From an uncultured beta proteobacterium (GTDB lineage: Bacteria > Pseudomonadota > Gammaproteobacteria > Burkholderiales > Burkholderiaceae): a stretch of 19,444 nucleotides of DNA. Positions 7,051 through 15,189 of the stretch are shown piece by piece. Below the pieces are notes generated by a model. The model did not search any database and was not told the origin of the DNA. It saw nothing but the letters and a program-made list of their open reading frames with translations. Every line of letters begins with the position of its first letter. Positions within the stretch are counted from its first letter, which is position 1. The stretch covers positions 1 through 19,444 of the forward strand of contig CAIMXN010000139.1 of NCBI GenBank assembly GCA_903845455.1, read 5' to 3'. A program made the translations under genes and the position numbers.

Positions 7051-8156
7051 TGCTCAAAATAAAGATATCTCAAGATTTACCAATGCCACTTCAAGTGAGT
7101 CTGGAGTGCCAGCCAGGAGAATTACACGCTCTAGTCGGCCCATCGGGTAGTGGTAAAACCAGTGTACTAAGAACGATAGCTGGCTTGCGTAACCCCAGTG
7201 CAGGACTGATTGAATGTGCTAATGAGGTTTGGTTCGCTGGTGATGAACCACGAGGTATTGGTACTGCTCTATCGCCAGCAAAACGCTCTTGTGGATTTTT
7301 ATTTCAGCAATACGCCCTCTTTCCTCACCTTACAGCGCTAGAGAACGTTTGTATACCACTGCAAAATTCTGGCTTCAATACTTTACAAAAAGAATCTGTC
7401 GCTCTTGAGTGGTTGGAGCGGATGGGTATTGCCGACTTAGCAGCCAGAATGCCAAATCAGCTCTCTGGTGGACAGCAACAGCGTGTTGCCTTGGCAAGAG
7501 CCCTTGCAAGACAACCAAAGATCCTGCTATTAGATGAACCATTTTCAGCAGTCGATGCGCCGACACGTCAAAGCCTCTACAAAACCTTAGCGGACTTACG
7601 CAAGGATTTAAATATTCCCATTCTGCTAGTGACCCATGATTTACGTGAGGCAGATTTATTGGCTGATCGCATCACGGTACTAGATGAAGGTATCAGTCTG
7701 CAAACAGCATCTCCACAAACTCTGTTCCAAAAACCACGCAACTCGAGAGTTGCAGAATTGGTTGGCATCAACAATATGTTTGAAGGTATCTTTAATGCAG
7801 GTAGTCTTACCTGGAATGGCTACAAGCAGCAATTTAATGTGGTTGATAAGGGCAAGATTCCTCCTGGTACACCAGTCGCTTGGGTTATTCCGCCAGAAGG
7901 TTTAAGTCTTCATGCGGAGCCTGGCAATGCGCGGATCTTGGCTACCGTTGAGCACATCAGTGCCTTAGGTCAAATAGCTGTTATCCAACTACTGATTAAC
8001 AATAGCCAACACCGAGTCACTTGGGAAGCTTCAGCTGCAGAAGTAAGGCGTCTATCGCTTGACGTTGGTACAGCGACTTATCTTGAGCTTGATGAGAGCA
8101 AGATACATATCATGCCTTTACGCCCGATCAACGATCCTCGAAATTTTCGTAACTGA
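7050..8156 (+). CDS. modC: ModC, molybdate ABC transporter ATP-binding protein
   Basis: ModC energises molybdate import. Standard ABC features appear in order: Walker A GPSGSGKT (30-37), Q-loop FLFQQYALFPH (83-93), signature LSGGQQQR (138-145), Walker B ILLLDEP (158-164) and switch His196 in VTHD. Residues from about 230 to the end form the regulatory TOBE/Mop-like region, with ATVEHISALGQIAVIQL typical of ModC, where molybdate or other oxyanions may bind. The 368-residue length fits the family. The gene overlaps the modB stop by one base. Molybdenum supplied by this system could feed the cofactor of SoxC, encoded in the opposite arm. The gene ends 3 bases from the convergent methyltransferase gene with no visible terminator between them. 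Confidence 0.93.
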   Translation: MLKIKISQDLPMPLQVSLECQPGELHALVGPSGSGKTSVLRTIAGLRNPSAGLIECANEVWFAGDEPRGIGTALSPAKRSCGFLFQQYALFPHLTALENVCIPLQNSGFNTLQKESVALEWLERMGIADLAARMPNQLSGGQQQRVALARALARQPKILLLDEPFSAVDAPTRQSLYKTLADLRKDLNIPILLVTHDLREADLLADRITVLDEGISLQTASPQTLFQKPRNSRVAELVGINNMFEGIFNAGSLTWNGYKQQFNVVDKGKIPPGTPVAWVIPPEGLSLHAEPGNARILATVEHISALGQIAVIQLLINNSQHRVTWEASAAEVRRLSLDVGTATYLELDESKIHIMPLRPINDPRNFRN

Positions 8157-8159
8157 TCT

Positions 8160-8792
8160 TTAGTTATATTCGTTTGGTTTTTGTGCAACCAGGCCAAGCA
8201 AGGCAGACATACCACTGTGTCTTGCACCCTCAGATAATTCTTGTTCGTAAGAAGTGAGATTCAAAATATTGAGTCCATTTACTAACTTGCGGATCATCTC
8301 TTCAGTGTAGAGATGTTCAATGGCAGAGGGTCCACCAGTTTTGTAATCCAACTGCTTTGGGGTGTAGCCTTGAAGAATGAAAATCCCGCCTGGCTTTAAT
8401 GCCAAAAAGACTTGTTTGAAGATACGCTCACGCATGGCTGGGTCAGCAAACTGAATAAAGATAGCGACGATGGCATCGTAAGTATTTGCTTGCCAGCTCC
8501 AGCCATCGGTATCACAAAGGGTGTGACTTACTTCGACAGAATTATCTTTAGCAAATTGCTTTGCTTTAGCCAATGCAATATCCGAAACATCAAAAGCATC
8601 CACTTGCATGCCTTGTTTAGCTAACCAAACACCGTTACGTCCTTCGCCATCAGCAATACAGAGTACCCGAGCGCCTGGTTTTAAATATTGCTTAGATTGC
8701 TTGACGAGATATTCATTTGGTTCTTTACCGAAGATGAATTCTTCTTTATTGAAACGTTCGTTCCAAAACTTGGTCTGATCAGCAAAGCTCAT
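8160..8792 (-). CDS. Class I SAM-dependent methyltransferase, substrate unknown
   Basis: The 210-residue protein has a Rossmann-like methyltransferase fold. Motif I is VLCIADGEGRNGVWLA (43-58), an acidic strand end follows in VDAFDVS (64-70), and the post-motif segment reads LKPGGIFILQGY. The N-terminus FWNERFNKEEFIFGKEPNEYL resembles the TehB/thiopurine S-methyltransferase-like group of small soluble enzymes, some of which methylate tellurite, selenite or thiols. It is the last gene of the minus-strand run, 12 bases after metZ, so it is probably co-transcribed with a sulfur-assimilation enzyme. A sulfur or chalcogen substrate is possible but unproven. A TTAAGAG element precedes the ATG at 8792. 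Confidence 0.75.
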   Translation of the reverse strand: MSFADQTKFWNERFNKEEFIFGKEPNEYLVKQSKQYLKPGARVLCIADGEGRNGVWLAKQGMQVDAFDVSDIALAKAKQFAKDNSVEVSHTLCDTDGWSWQANTYDAIVAIFIQFADPAMRERIFKQVFLALKPGGIFILQGYTPKQLDYKTGGPSAIEHLYTEEMIRKLVNGLNILNLTSYEQELSEGARHSGMSALLGLVAQKPNEYN

Positions 8793-8804
8793 ATGGCTCT
8801 TAAT

Positions 8805-10013
8805 TTATTTCTTCAAGCCACCAACAAGATCATTCTTCAGATCGATCACGTTCTCAAGACCAACAGCAATACGAACCAGACCATCAGTAATACCAGCAGC
8901 TTTACGCGCTTCAGGCGTAACGCGACAGTGTGTGGTGGTCGCTGGGTGCGTAATAGTCGTGCGAGTATCACCAAGGTTAGCGGTAATTGAGCAAAGCTTG
9001 GTTTGATTAATCAATTTGAAAGCAGCTTTCTTACCACCCTTTAAAGTGAAAGACAAAATAGCACCGCCCGCTTTTTGCTGGCGTTTAGCCAAAGCATGTT
9101 GCGGATGTGACTTTAATCCAGGATGGTAAACACGTTCAACGCCAGGCTGTTTTTCTAACCAGACAGCTAAATCCAAAGCATTCTGGCTTTGTTGCTTCAT
9201 GCGTAACTCGAGAGTCTCAAGGCCTTTTAAAAATACCCAGGCATTGAAAGCAGACAGTGTAGGACCAGCAGTGCGAACATAAGGGAACACTTTGCCCATT
9301 ACAAAGTCATTGCTACCCACGATAGCTCCACCAACCACTCTGCCCTGACCATCTAAGTATTTAGTAGCCGAGTGAATCACAACATCCGCTCCTAAAGCTA
9401 ATGGTTTTTGCAAAGCGGGTGTACAGAAACAGTTATCGACTGCAAAAAGTGCTTTAGCCTTTTTGGCAATTTTAGAAATCGCTTGGATATCCGCAATCTC
9501 AGTTAATGGATTAGACGGCGTCTCTAGATAAAAGAGTTTTGTATTGGGTTGGACAGCGGCCTGCCAAGACTTGGTATCAGCCAAATCAACATACGTTGTT
9601 GTCACGCCAAACTTACTCATGATGGTGGTAAATAATTGAATCGTGGCACCAAAAACAGAGCGCGAGCAAATCACATGATCGCCAGCCTGTAAATGGGCCA
9701 TGGCCAAAGTCAAAATAGCAGCCATGCCAGAGGAAGTAGCAATACAAGCCTCACCACCCTCTAAAGCAGCCAGGCGATCTTGAAACATGCTGACAGTTGG
9801 ATTGGTAAAGCGTGAATAGATAAAGCCTTTATCGGCATGTGCAAAGCCATCAGCAGCGAGTTCAGCACTATCAAAACAGAAACTCGATGTTAGAAACATC
9901 GCTTCTGAGTGTTCTTGATATTCGGCAGTACGACGTGTACCGGCGCGAACCGCTAAGGTTTCGAGCGCGAGCTTAGAAAAATCTGGTTTTTGGCGTTTGG
10001 TTTTACTAGTCAT
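8805..10013 (-). CDS. metZ: O-succinylhomoserine sulfhydrylase
   Basis: MetZ makes homocysteine directly from O-succinylhomoserine and sulfide in methionine synthesis, using PLP. The 402-residue protein is a Cys/Met metabolism PLP enzyme. The PLP lysine is Lys218 in HSATKYLDGQGRVVGG, the pyridine-nitrogen Asp is Asp193 in AVDNCF, and YSRFTNPT (66-73) supplies the phosphate-contacting Tyr and Arg. The sequence DGQGRVVGGA and the purF neighbourhood match MetZ rather than MetB, MetC or MetY. It follows purF after a 60-base gap with a hairpin and precedes the methyltransferase by 12 bases. The start at 10013 has no clear ribosome site, but there is no other Met codon before residue 39. Use of the O-acetyl ester instead cannot be excluded. 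Confidence 0.92.
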   Translation of the reverse strand: MTSKTKRQKPDFSKLALETLAVRAGTRRTAEYQEHSEAMFLTSSFCFDSAELAADGFAHADKGFIYSRFTNPTVSMFQDRLAALEGGEACIATSSGMAAILTLAMAHLQAGDHVICSRSVFGATIQLFTTIMSKFGVTTTYVDLADTKSWQAAVQPNTKLFYLETPSNPLTEIADIQAISKIAKKAKALFAVDNCFCTPALQKPLALGADVVIHSATKYLDGQGRVVGGAIVGSNDFVMGKVFPYVRTAGPTLSAFNAWVFLKGLETLELRMKQQSQNALDLAVWLEKQPGVERVYHPGLKSHPQHALAKRQQKAGGAILSFTLKGGKKAAFKLINQTKLCSITANLGDTRTTITHPATTTHCRVTPEARKAAGITDGLVRIAVGLENVIDLKNDLVGGLKK

Positions 10014-10035
10014 AAGGCTATTTTGACACCAAATT

Positions 10036-10064
10036 GCGGATTTGCCTGTTTGAGGCTAATCCGC
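10036..10064 (-). terminator. Hairpin in the purF-metZ gap, possible terminator or processing stem
   Basis: GCGGATTTGCC (10036-10046) and GGCTAATCCGC (10054-10064) form an 11-base-pair stem with one mismatch and a 7-base loop. It lies 9 bases beyond the purF stop, where a terminator is expected. In the transcribed direction it is followed only by AATTTGG, a weak U tract. It may terminate partially, or protect the purF end or the metZ 5' end. Read on the plus strand it is followed by TTTTT, but no gene upstream on that strand needs it. Confidence 0.45.
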
Positions 10065-10073
10065 TGTCGCTTT

Positions 10074-11612
10074 TTAGTCTTCGGTAGCTAAATGCAAGTG
10101 GAGTTGTGAGCGGGCAAAGTCACTAGAGTCACGTTGGCGATCTGCTTGTGCCTCAGTAGTATTACGAGCCGCTTCCAAGGCATCCAAGTAGGACTCATTA
10201 ATGTCACCAGTAACGTAATGACCATCAAAGCATGAGGCTTCAAAGTGCACAATATCCGGATTGATATCCCTGACAGCCTGCTTCATATCCTCAACACTCT
10301 GATAAATAAGTTGATCAGCACCAATCATTTTATTAATCTCTTCATCGGTACGACCATAGGCCACCAACTCACTACGGGTTGGCATATCAATGCCGTAGAC
10401 ATTCGGGAAGCGCACTGGTGGCGCCGCTGATGCAAAGATCACTTTCTTAGCACCGGACTCACGAGCCATTTGCACAATCTCAAAAGACGTAGTACCCCGG
10501 ACGATCGAGTCATCCACAATTAAAACAGTCTTATCTTTAAATTCCACATGCATTGCGTTTAGTTTTTGGCGCACGGATTTTCTGCGCACCTCTTGACCGG
10601 GCATGATGAAGGTACGTCCGATATAGCGATTCTTGAAAAAACCTTCACGGTAATCTACGCCCAAACGCTTAGCCACTTGCATCGCGGCTGGGCGACTGGA
10701 ATCTGGAATAGGCATCACGACATCAATTTCACCGGGAATGGTGTCCTTGCGAATCTTCTCGGCAAGGTAATCACCCATGCGCATACGAACGTTATAAACG
10801 TTGACACCATCAATCGTGGAATCTGGACGTGCCATATAAACGTATTCAAAAATACAGGGGTAAAGAACAGCATCCGCAATACATTGACGGGAGGAGAAAT
10901 TGCCATCTAAGTCAATGTAGATCGCTTCACCAGGATTAATATCGCGCACAAAGGTAAAACCAAGACCTTCGAGTGCTACAGACTCTGAAGCCACCATCCA
11001 TTCAGGACCTTTGGAGGTATCAATGCGTCCAAGACATAAAGGACGAATCCCAAATGGATCACGGAATGCTAACAAACCATAACCAGCGATGAGTGCCACT
11101 ACTGCGTAAGAGCCTTTAACGCGCTTAGTAACACCTGTAACAGCATTGAACATCGCACCTTCATCTAATGCAGCGCTGTTCGTTTCTTTTTGCAGTTCAT
11201 CCGCTAAAACATTGAGCAGCACTTCAGTATCAGAACTGGTATTGATATGACGACGATCACGATACGCCATCTCTACCCGCAAACTCGGGGCATTCGTGAG
11301 GTTGCCGTTGTGCGCCAAAATAATGCCATAAGGGGCGCTGACATAAAATGGTTGAGCCTCTTCTTCACTACTAGCCGAGCCAGCAGTGGGGTAGCGCACT
11401 TGCCCGATACCAGCGTTGCCATGCAGACTGCGCATGTTGCGAGTTCTAAATACATCTCGCACTAAACCGTTGGCCTTGTGCATTGTAAAAGAGTTGCCGT
11501 GCATCGTGGCAATACCGGCAGCATCTTGACCGCGATGTTGCAACAGCAACAAGGCATCATAGAGAAGCTGATTTACTGGAGAATGGGAAACTGTTCCAAT
11601 GACGCCGCACAT
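10074..11612 (-). CDS. purF: Amidophosphoribosyltransferase
   Basis: PurF catalyses the first committed step of purine synthesis, converting PRPP and glutamine to phosphoribosylamine. The protein has 512 residues. Met1 is removed to expose the catalytic Cys2 (MCGVIGTV) of the class II glutamine amidotransferase domain, which also shows HRGQDAAG (26-33), QVRYPTAG (71-78) and HNGNL (101-105). The phosphoribosyltransferase domain follows, with the PRPP-binding loop VLIVDDSIVRGTTS at 363-376. The C-terminal tail (about 480-512) is variable and ends in LATED. It starts 4 bases after the cvpA stop; purF directly behind cvpA is a widely conserved pair. A weak TAGG element precedes the ATG. Confidence 0.97.
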   Translation of the reverse strand: MCGVIGTVSHSPVNQLLYDALLLLQHRGQDAAGIATMHGNSFTMHKANGLVRDVFRTRNMRSLHGNAGIGQVRYPTAGSASSEEEAQPFYVSAPYGIILAHNGNLTNAPSLRVEMAYRDRRHINTSSDTEVLLNVLADELQKETNSAALDEGAMFNAVTGVTKRVKGSYAVVALIAGYGLLAFRDPFGIRPLCLGRIDTSKGPEWMVASESVALEGLGFTFVRDINPGEAIYIDLDGNFSSRQCIADAVLYPCIFEYVYMARPDSTIDGVNVYNVRMRMGDYLAEKIRKDTIPGEIDVVMPIPDSSRPAAMQVAKRLGVDYREGFFKNRYIGRTFIMPGQEVRRKSVRQKLNAMHVEFKDKTVLIVDDSIVRGTTSFEIVQMARESGAKKVIFASAAPPVRFPNVYGIDMPTRSELVAYGRTDEEINKMIGADQLIYQSVEDMKQAVRDINPDIVHFEASCFDGHYVTGDINESYLDALEAARNTTEAQADRQRDSSDFARSQLHLHLATED

Positions 11613-11616
11613 AGAC

Positions 11617-12183
11617 CTAGGTCCCTATTGTTGGTGAAGGTGTAACTGTAGGAGAAATTTTTGGCACTGCATTACCCAACTGATTTGCCCAATCGGTTGG
11701 TAACCAACTTTTAATCAGACTAGTAGCCATATCAATGGCTGGTCTGGTGATGGCTTTTTGCCAAGTAACGCTTTGGGTTACTGGTGTTAAAGCAGCTAAG
11801 GTCGCCAAAACAACAATGATCAAACCACCCCGCACTACACCAAAGACCAAACCCAAAAAACGATCTGTCAAACTCAAACCAGCAGAAAGAATAATTTTTT
11901 GCACTACTCCGCCTAATAATCCACAAGCAATCAAAGTCAACACAAAGAGAATTAAAAAACTCACTCCAAGACTTAAGAGCTCTTCTAGATGAAAAGTCGA
12001 TAGCCATTCAGTTGAAAGATAGTCGGCATAGTGGTAAGCAACCCAAGAAGCAATAAACCATGATGCTAGGGCTAATACTTCTCTAAACAAACCCCGTGAA
12101 ATTCCGACTAATGCAGAAACTAAAAGTACCACTAGGGTGAAGTAATCCACCGTAGTTAAATGAAGGGTGGAAAAGTAATCCAT
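11617..12183 (-). CDS. cvpA: CvpA family inner-membrane protein
   Basis: CvpA-family proteins are small inner-membrane proteins, named for colicin V production in Escherichia coli and linked to envelope stress tolerance; the molecular role is unsettled. This one has 188 residues with four hydrophobic segments: about 14-30, 33-52, 70-95 and 107-131. It also has the family motif RGLFREVLALASW (30-42) and the conserved segment DRFLGLVFGVVRG (107-119). The C-terminus is a Thr/Pro-rich tail. Its ATG overlaps the stop of the SPOR gene (TAATG), so the two are translationally coupled, and purF starts 4 bases after it. Confidence 0.92.
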   Translation of the reverse strand: MDYFSTLHLTTVDYFTLVVLLVSALVGISRGLFREVLALASWFIASWVAYHYADYLSTEWLSTFHLEELLSLGVSFLILFVLTLIACGLLGGVVQKIILSAGLSLTDRFLGLVFGVVRGGLIIVVLATLAALTPVTQSVTWQKAITRPAIDMATSLIKSWLPTDWANQLGNAVPKISPTVTPSPTIGT

Positions 12184-12962
12184 TAGGGTGAACCTAGCTC
12201 AACGAGGCGGGGAGTTAAGCCTAGCGCCTTGACCTTTTTCTCCGCAGCTTCGGCAGAGTCCTTATCCACAAACGGTCCAGCACGAAGTACATATAAGGTT
12301 ACGCCGTCAACACCCTTTTTAGTTGTAACCACATTGGGGATTTTTTGACTTTTTAGCTTTGTAACCCAGCCATTAACTCGATCTTCCGAAGCAAATACAC
12401 CAATCTGCAAGACATACTTGCCAGAACTCGTTGGTGCATCTACTTTTGACTTAGCGGTGATTGCAACTACCTCTTCACCAGCAGCAAGGCCTAAGGCAGA
12501 AGATTTATTTGGTGCAGGTGCAGTCTTAGTCTCCGCTATGGGTGCAGGCGTTGGGGCAGGCTTGACTGCAACAGGCTCTTTGTCCTTTGGCGCAAGCTCA
12601 GGAGCAACGGGGGCCTCTGGCTTCAGCGCAGGCTTTGCCTCTGGAACTGGAATATTTGCAAGGGGACTAGGCAAACTGGTCACAATATTGACAGCAATAT
12701 CATTGCTCACTGCTTTTGGCTTGTTATCAAGAATTCTGGGGAGACCAACAACGGCCACGAGGACTAATACCGCAGCACCGATCAGACGATGTCTAGCACG
12801 TTGTTGTTCTGGATCTTCGGTCAGCGCCTCTTCTTGAGTCTCAAATGAGCGTTGCAGCGAGCGTGGGGGAATTCTTTTGGTGGTGCGTCTTGTCCCTGCT
12901 GAGCCTCTATCGAGGTAATCAGACGGCGGGTTCCGCTTAAAAAGCTTCGGTAAACGAATCAT
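12183..12962 (-). CDS. SPOR-domain (DedD-like) single-pass membrane protein
   Basis: SPOR domains bind denuded glycan strands of septal peptidoglycan, and DedD-type proteins assist cell division. The 259-residue protein has a basic cytoplasmic N-terminus and one membrane helix at about 59-78 (HRLIGAAVLVLVAVVGLPRI). A long Pro/Ala/Lys-rich linker follows (about 100-165), then a C-terminal SPOR domain (about 181-257) beginning GKYVLQIGVFASEDRVNGWV and containing LYVLRAGPF. The arrangement fits DedD, which lies at this spot between folC and cvpA in many proteobacteria. The gene starts 3 bases after folC and overlaps cvpA by one base. The low-complexity linker is normal for the class. Confidence 0.87.
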   Translation of the reverse strand: MIRLPKLFKRNPPSDYLDRGSAGTRRTTKRIPPRSLQRSFETQEEALTEDPEQQRARHRLIGAAVLVLVAVVGLPRILDNKPKAVSNDIAVNIVTSLPSPLANIPVPEAKPALKPEAPVAPELAPKDKEPVAVKPAPTPAPIAETKTAPAPNKSSALGLAAGEEVVAITAKSKVDAPTSSGKYVLQIGVFASEDRVNGWVTKLKSQKIPNVVTTKKGVDGVTLYVLRAGPFVDKDSAEAAEKKVKALGLTPRLVELGSP

Positions 12963-12965
12963 TAA

Positions 12966-14291
12966 TCAATGCGCCTGGTTGGTTCTATATGCCATTACAC
13001 CGGCAACAGTATAGAAAGATCCGAAGGTCACAATTCTATCACCCTCACCCGCTTTAGACAGGGCTTTTTGATACGCTGCAGCAGGATCTGCAAAGGTCTC
13101 AATTCCACCATCTGCAGCGTTTTTTAGTGCTACGCCAAGGTTTTGGAGCTTGCCTGCCAGCTCTTGTGCGCTGGCGGCTCGGGGTGTAGGTAAATCGGTG
13201 CAAAACCAGAAATCCACAATATTTAACAAAGGCTTTATCACGCCCTCAATATCTTTATCAGCCATTGCCCCAAAAACTGCGTAGGTATAGGGGTGGTAAC
13301 CCATCCGCTCAAGACTTTGAGCCAAAGTGGAGGCTGCATGGGGGTTATGGGCGACATCCAAGACCACGGTGGGTTGACCAGGCAATACCTGAAAACGCCC
13401 TGGCAGTTCAACCATTGCAAAGCCGTTGCGTATATCCTGCGCACTAACTGGAAGACGCTGATGAAGGGCCATTAAGGCGGCAATCACCGCTGATGCATTG
13501 AGTATTTGGTTGGCACCCCGTAGAGCTGGATAACCGAGACCGCTAAAACGCTTCTTACGCCCTGCCCAGCCCCACTGCTGTTTATCGCCCTGAAAGTTAT
13601 AGTCTCGACCCTGCAACCAAAGGTCGCAGCCCAATGTTTCAGCATAATCAATCAAGGTTTGAGGTGGTACAGGATCGCCACAAATAGCAATTCTTCCGGA
13701 CCGAAAGATTCCTGCTTTTTCTAAAGCGATCGCTTCACGTGTACCGCCCAAGAAGTCAGCGTGATCAATATCGATACTGGTCACAATGGCACAGTCAGCA
13801 TCAATAATATTCACCGCATCCAGACGACCACCCATGCCCACTTCTAAAACTACTGCATCTAAATGGGCCTTAGCAAACAGATGCATGATGGCCAAGGTCG
13901 TGAACTCAAAATACGTTAAGGTTGGCGCGTCGCTCAGACTCACGCGCGCATTCTCAACGGCAGTGAAATGCTCCAGCAAGAGCGCATCGCTCACCTCTTC
14001 ACCATTTAGCTTGGCACGCTCATTAAATTTTAAGAGGTGGGGTGACATATGGCATCCAACACGATAACCAGATGAAATCAAAATACTTTCTAAGTAAGCA
14101 CAGGTAGAACCTTTGCCATTGGTGCCAGCAACAGTAATAACAGGACAATCAAAGTGCAGTCCTAGTGCCGCCTTCACTCGACCAATACGCTCAAGACCCA
14201 TATCGATACCGACAGGGTGTGCAGTTTCTAGGTAACTAAGCCAAGCCGTCAGGCTGGAAAAAAGAATGGGGGCTTGGTGGGCTGTGCTCAA
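12966..14291 (-). CDS. folC: Bifunctional dihydrofolate synthase / folylpolyglutamate synthase
   Basis: FolC adds glutamate to dihydropteroate and then further glutamates to folates. The 441-residue protein is a Mur-ligase-type ATPase. The P-loop is VAGTNGKGST (54-63), the N-terminal LETAHPVGIDMGLERI is typical of proteobacterial FolC, and a later segment VLDVAHNPHAA marks the C-terminal domain. The start appears to be TTG at 14291. An in-frame TAG lies just upstream, no ATG or GTG occurs between it and Met31, and Met31 would remove conserved residues. No clear Shine-Dalgarno site is seen, so translation is probably coupled to accD, whose stop is 5 bases before. The accD-folC pairing is conserved in proteobacteria. 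Confidence 0.94.
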   Translation of the reverse strand: MSTAHQAPILFSSLTAWLSYLETAHPVGIDMGLERIGRVKAALGLHFDCPVITVAGTNGKGSTCAYLESILISSGYRVGCHMSPHLLKFNERAKLNGEEVSDALLLEHFTAVENARVSLSDAPTLTYFEFTTLAIMHLFAKAHLDAVVLEVGMGGRLDAVNIIDADCAIVTSIDIDHADFLGGTREAIALEKAGIFRSGRIAICGDPVPPQTLIDYAETLGCDLWLQGRDYNFQGDKQQWGWAGRKKRFSGLGYPALRGANQILNASAVIAALMALHQRLPVSAQDIRNGFAMVELPGRFQVLPGQPTVVLDVAHNPHAASTLAQSLERMGYHPYTYAVFGAMADKDIEGVIKPLLNIVDFWFCTDLPTPRAASAQELAGKLQNLGVALKNAADGGIETFADPAAAYQKALSKAGEGDRIVTFGSFYTVAGVMAYRTNQAH

Positions 14292-14296
14292 GTGCG

Positions 14297-15184
14297 TTAA
14301 ACAGCTACGCTACCTGCAGCGCTCGGCTCTGGTAGTTTTTGTAACAAGGCAAGCAAGCGGGCGATTTCAGGACGTATCTGACGTCGATCAATAATCATAT
14401 CGATGCCTCCCTTTTGCATCAAAAACTCAGAACGCTGAAAACCTTCCGGTAATTTTTCACGGACAGTTTGCTCAATCACGCGAGGACCAGCAAAACCAAT
14501 CAAGGCTTTAGGCTCAGCCATGACAACATCACCCATGAAAGCAAAGCTCGCAGAGATACCACCCATCGTTGGGTCAGTAAGCACGCTGATATAGGGCAAT
14601 CCTTTTTTCGATAATAAGGTCAACATGGAATTGGTTTTAGCCATCTGAAATAAAGACAGCAAACTTTCTTGCATGCGAGCACCACCAGTTGCAGTAACAC
14701 AAATAAAAGCACATTTCTTATCCATCGCTTCTTGCACGCCACGCACAAATCGCTCACCAACAACTGAACCCATTGAGCCACCCATATACTGGAACTCAAA
14801 GCATGCTACTACTACTGGGATAGCCTCAATCTTGCCACCGAGCACAATTAAGGCTTCAGATTCTCCAGAAGCATCATTCGCTTCTTTGAGGCGATCAGGG
14901 TATTTTTTGGAGTCTTTAAATTTCAGTGGGTCAATGGGATAAATATCTGCACCAATCTCATAACGACCTTTAGGATCGAGCAAACTATCCAATCGTTGAC
15001 GCGCACCAATACGCATGTGATGACTGCATTTTGGGCAAACCGATAAATTGGCCTCGATATCGGTGCTGTAAAGAACAGTTTCACAACTGGGGCACTTAAC
15101 CCACAAACCTTCAGGAACTGACTTGCGACTAGCAGGGTCAGTATGTTGAATTTGGGGTGGGAGTAATTTATCGATCCAACTCAT
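14297..15184 (-). CDS. accD: Acetyl-CoA carboxylase carboxyltransferase subunit beta
   Basis: AccD with AccA transfers carboxyl from carboxybiotin to acetyl-CoA, giving malonyl-CoA for fatty-acid synthesis. The 295-residue protein has an N-terminal zinc ribbon with Cys31, Cys34, Cys50 and Cys53 (CPSC...CPKC). The carboxyltransferase core has GGSMGSVVGERFVRG, TATGGARMQE and the oxyanion-hole region DPTMGGISASFA. A crotonase-like fold is expected. It begins 5 bases after trpA and ends 5 bases before folC. In E. coli the zinc ribbon binds its own mRNA; whether that happens here cannot be judged. Confidence 0.97.
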   Translation of the reverse strand: MSWIDKLLPPQIQHTDPASRKSVPEGLWVKCPSCETVLYSTDIEANLSVCPKCSHHMRIGARQRLDSLLDPKGRYEIGADIYPIDPLKFKDSKKYPDRLKEANDASGESEALIVLGGKIEAIPVVVACFEFQYMGGSMGSVVGERFVRGVQEAMDKKCAFICVTATGGARMQESLLSLFQMAKTNSMLTLLSKKGLPYISVLTDPTMGGISASFAFMGDVVMAEPKALIGFAGPRVIEQTVREKLPEGFQRSEFLMQKGGIDMIIDRRQIRPEIARLLALLQKLPEPSAAGSVAV

Positions 15185-15189
15185 ATCAT

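Noticed and set aside
10014..10073. SAM or other methionine-responsive riboswitch before metZ
   Set aside because: The gap is only 60 bases with a single simple hairpin; it is too short for known SAM riboswitch folds.
12520..12660. Possible repeat array in the SPOR gene
   Set aside because: It is a Pro/Ala/Lys-rich low-complexity linker between the membrane helix and the SPOR domain, usual for DedD-like proteins, without regular repeat units.
12418..12837. Long open frame on the plus strand opposite the SPOR gene
   Set aside because: It is the antisense image of a GC-rich, Ala/Pro-rich coding region, with low-complexity Ala/Gly/Ser translation and no ribosome site.
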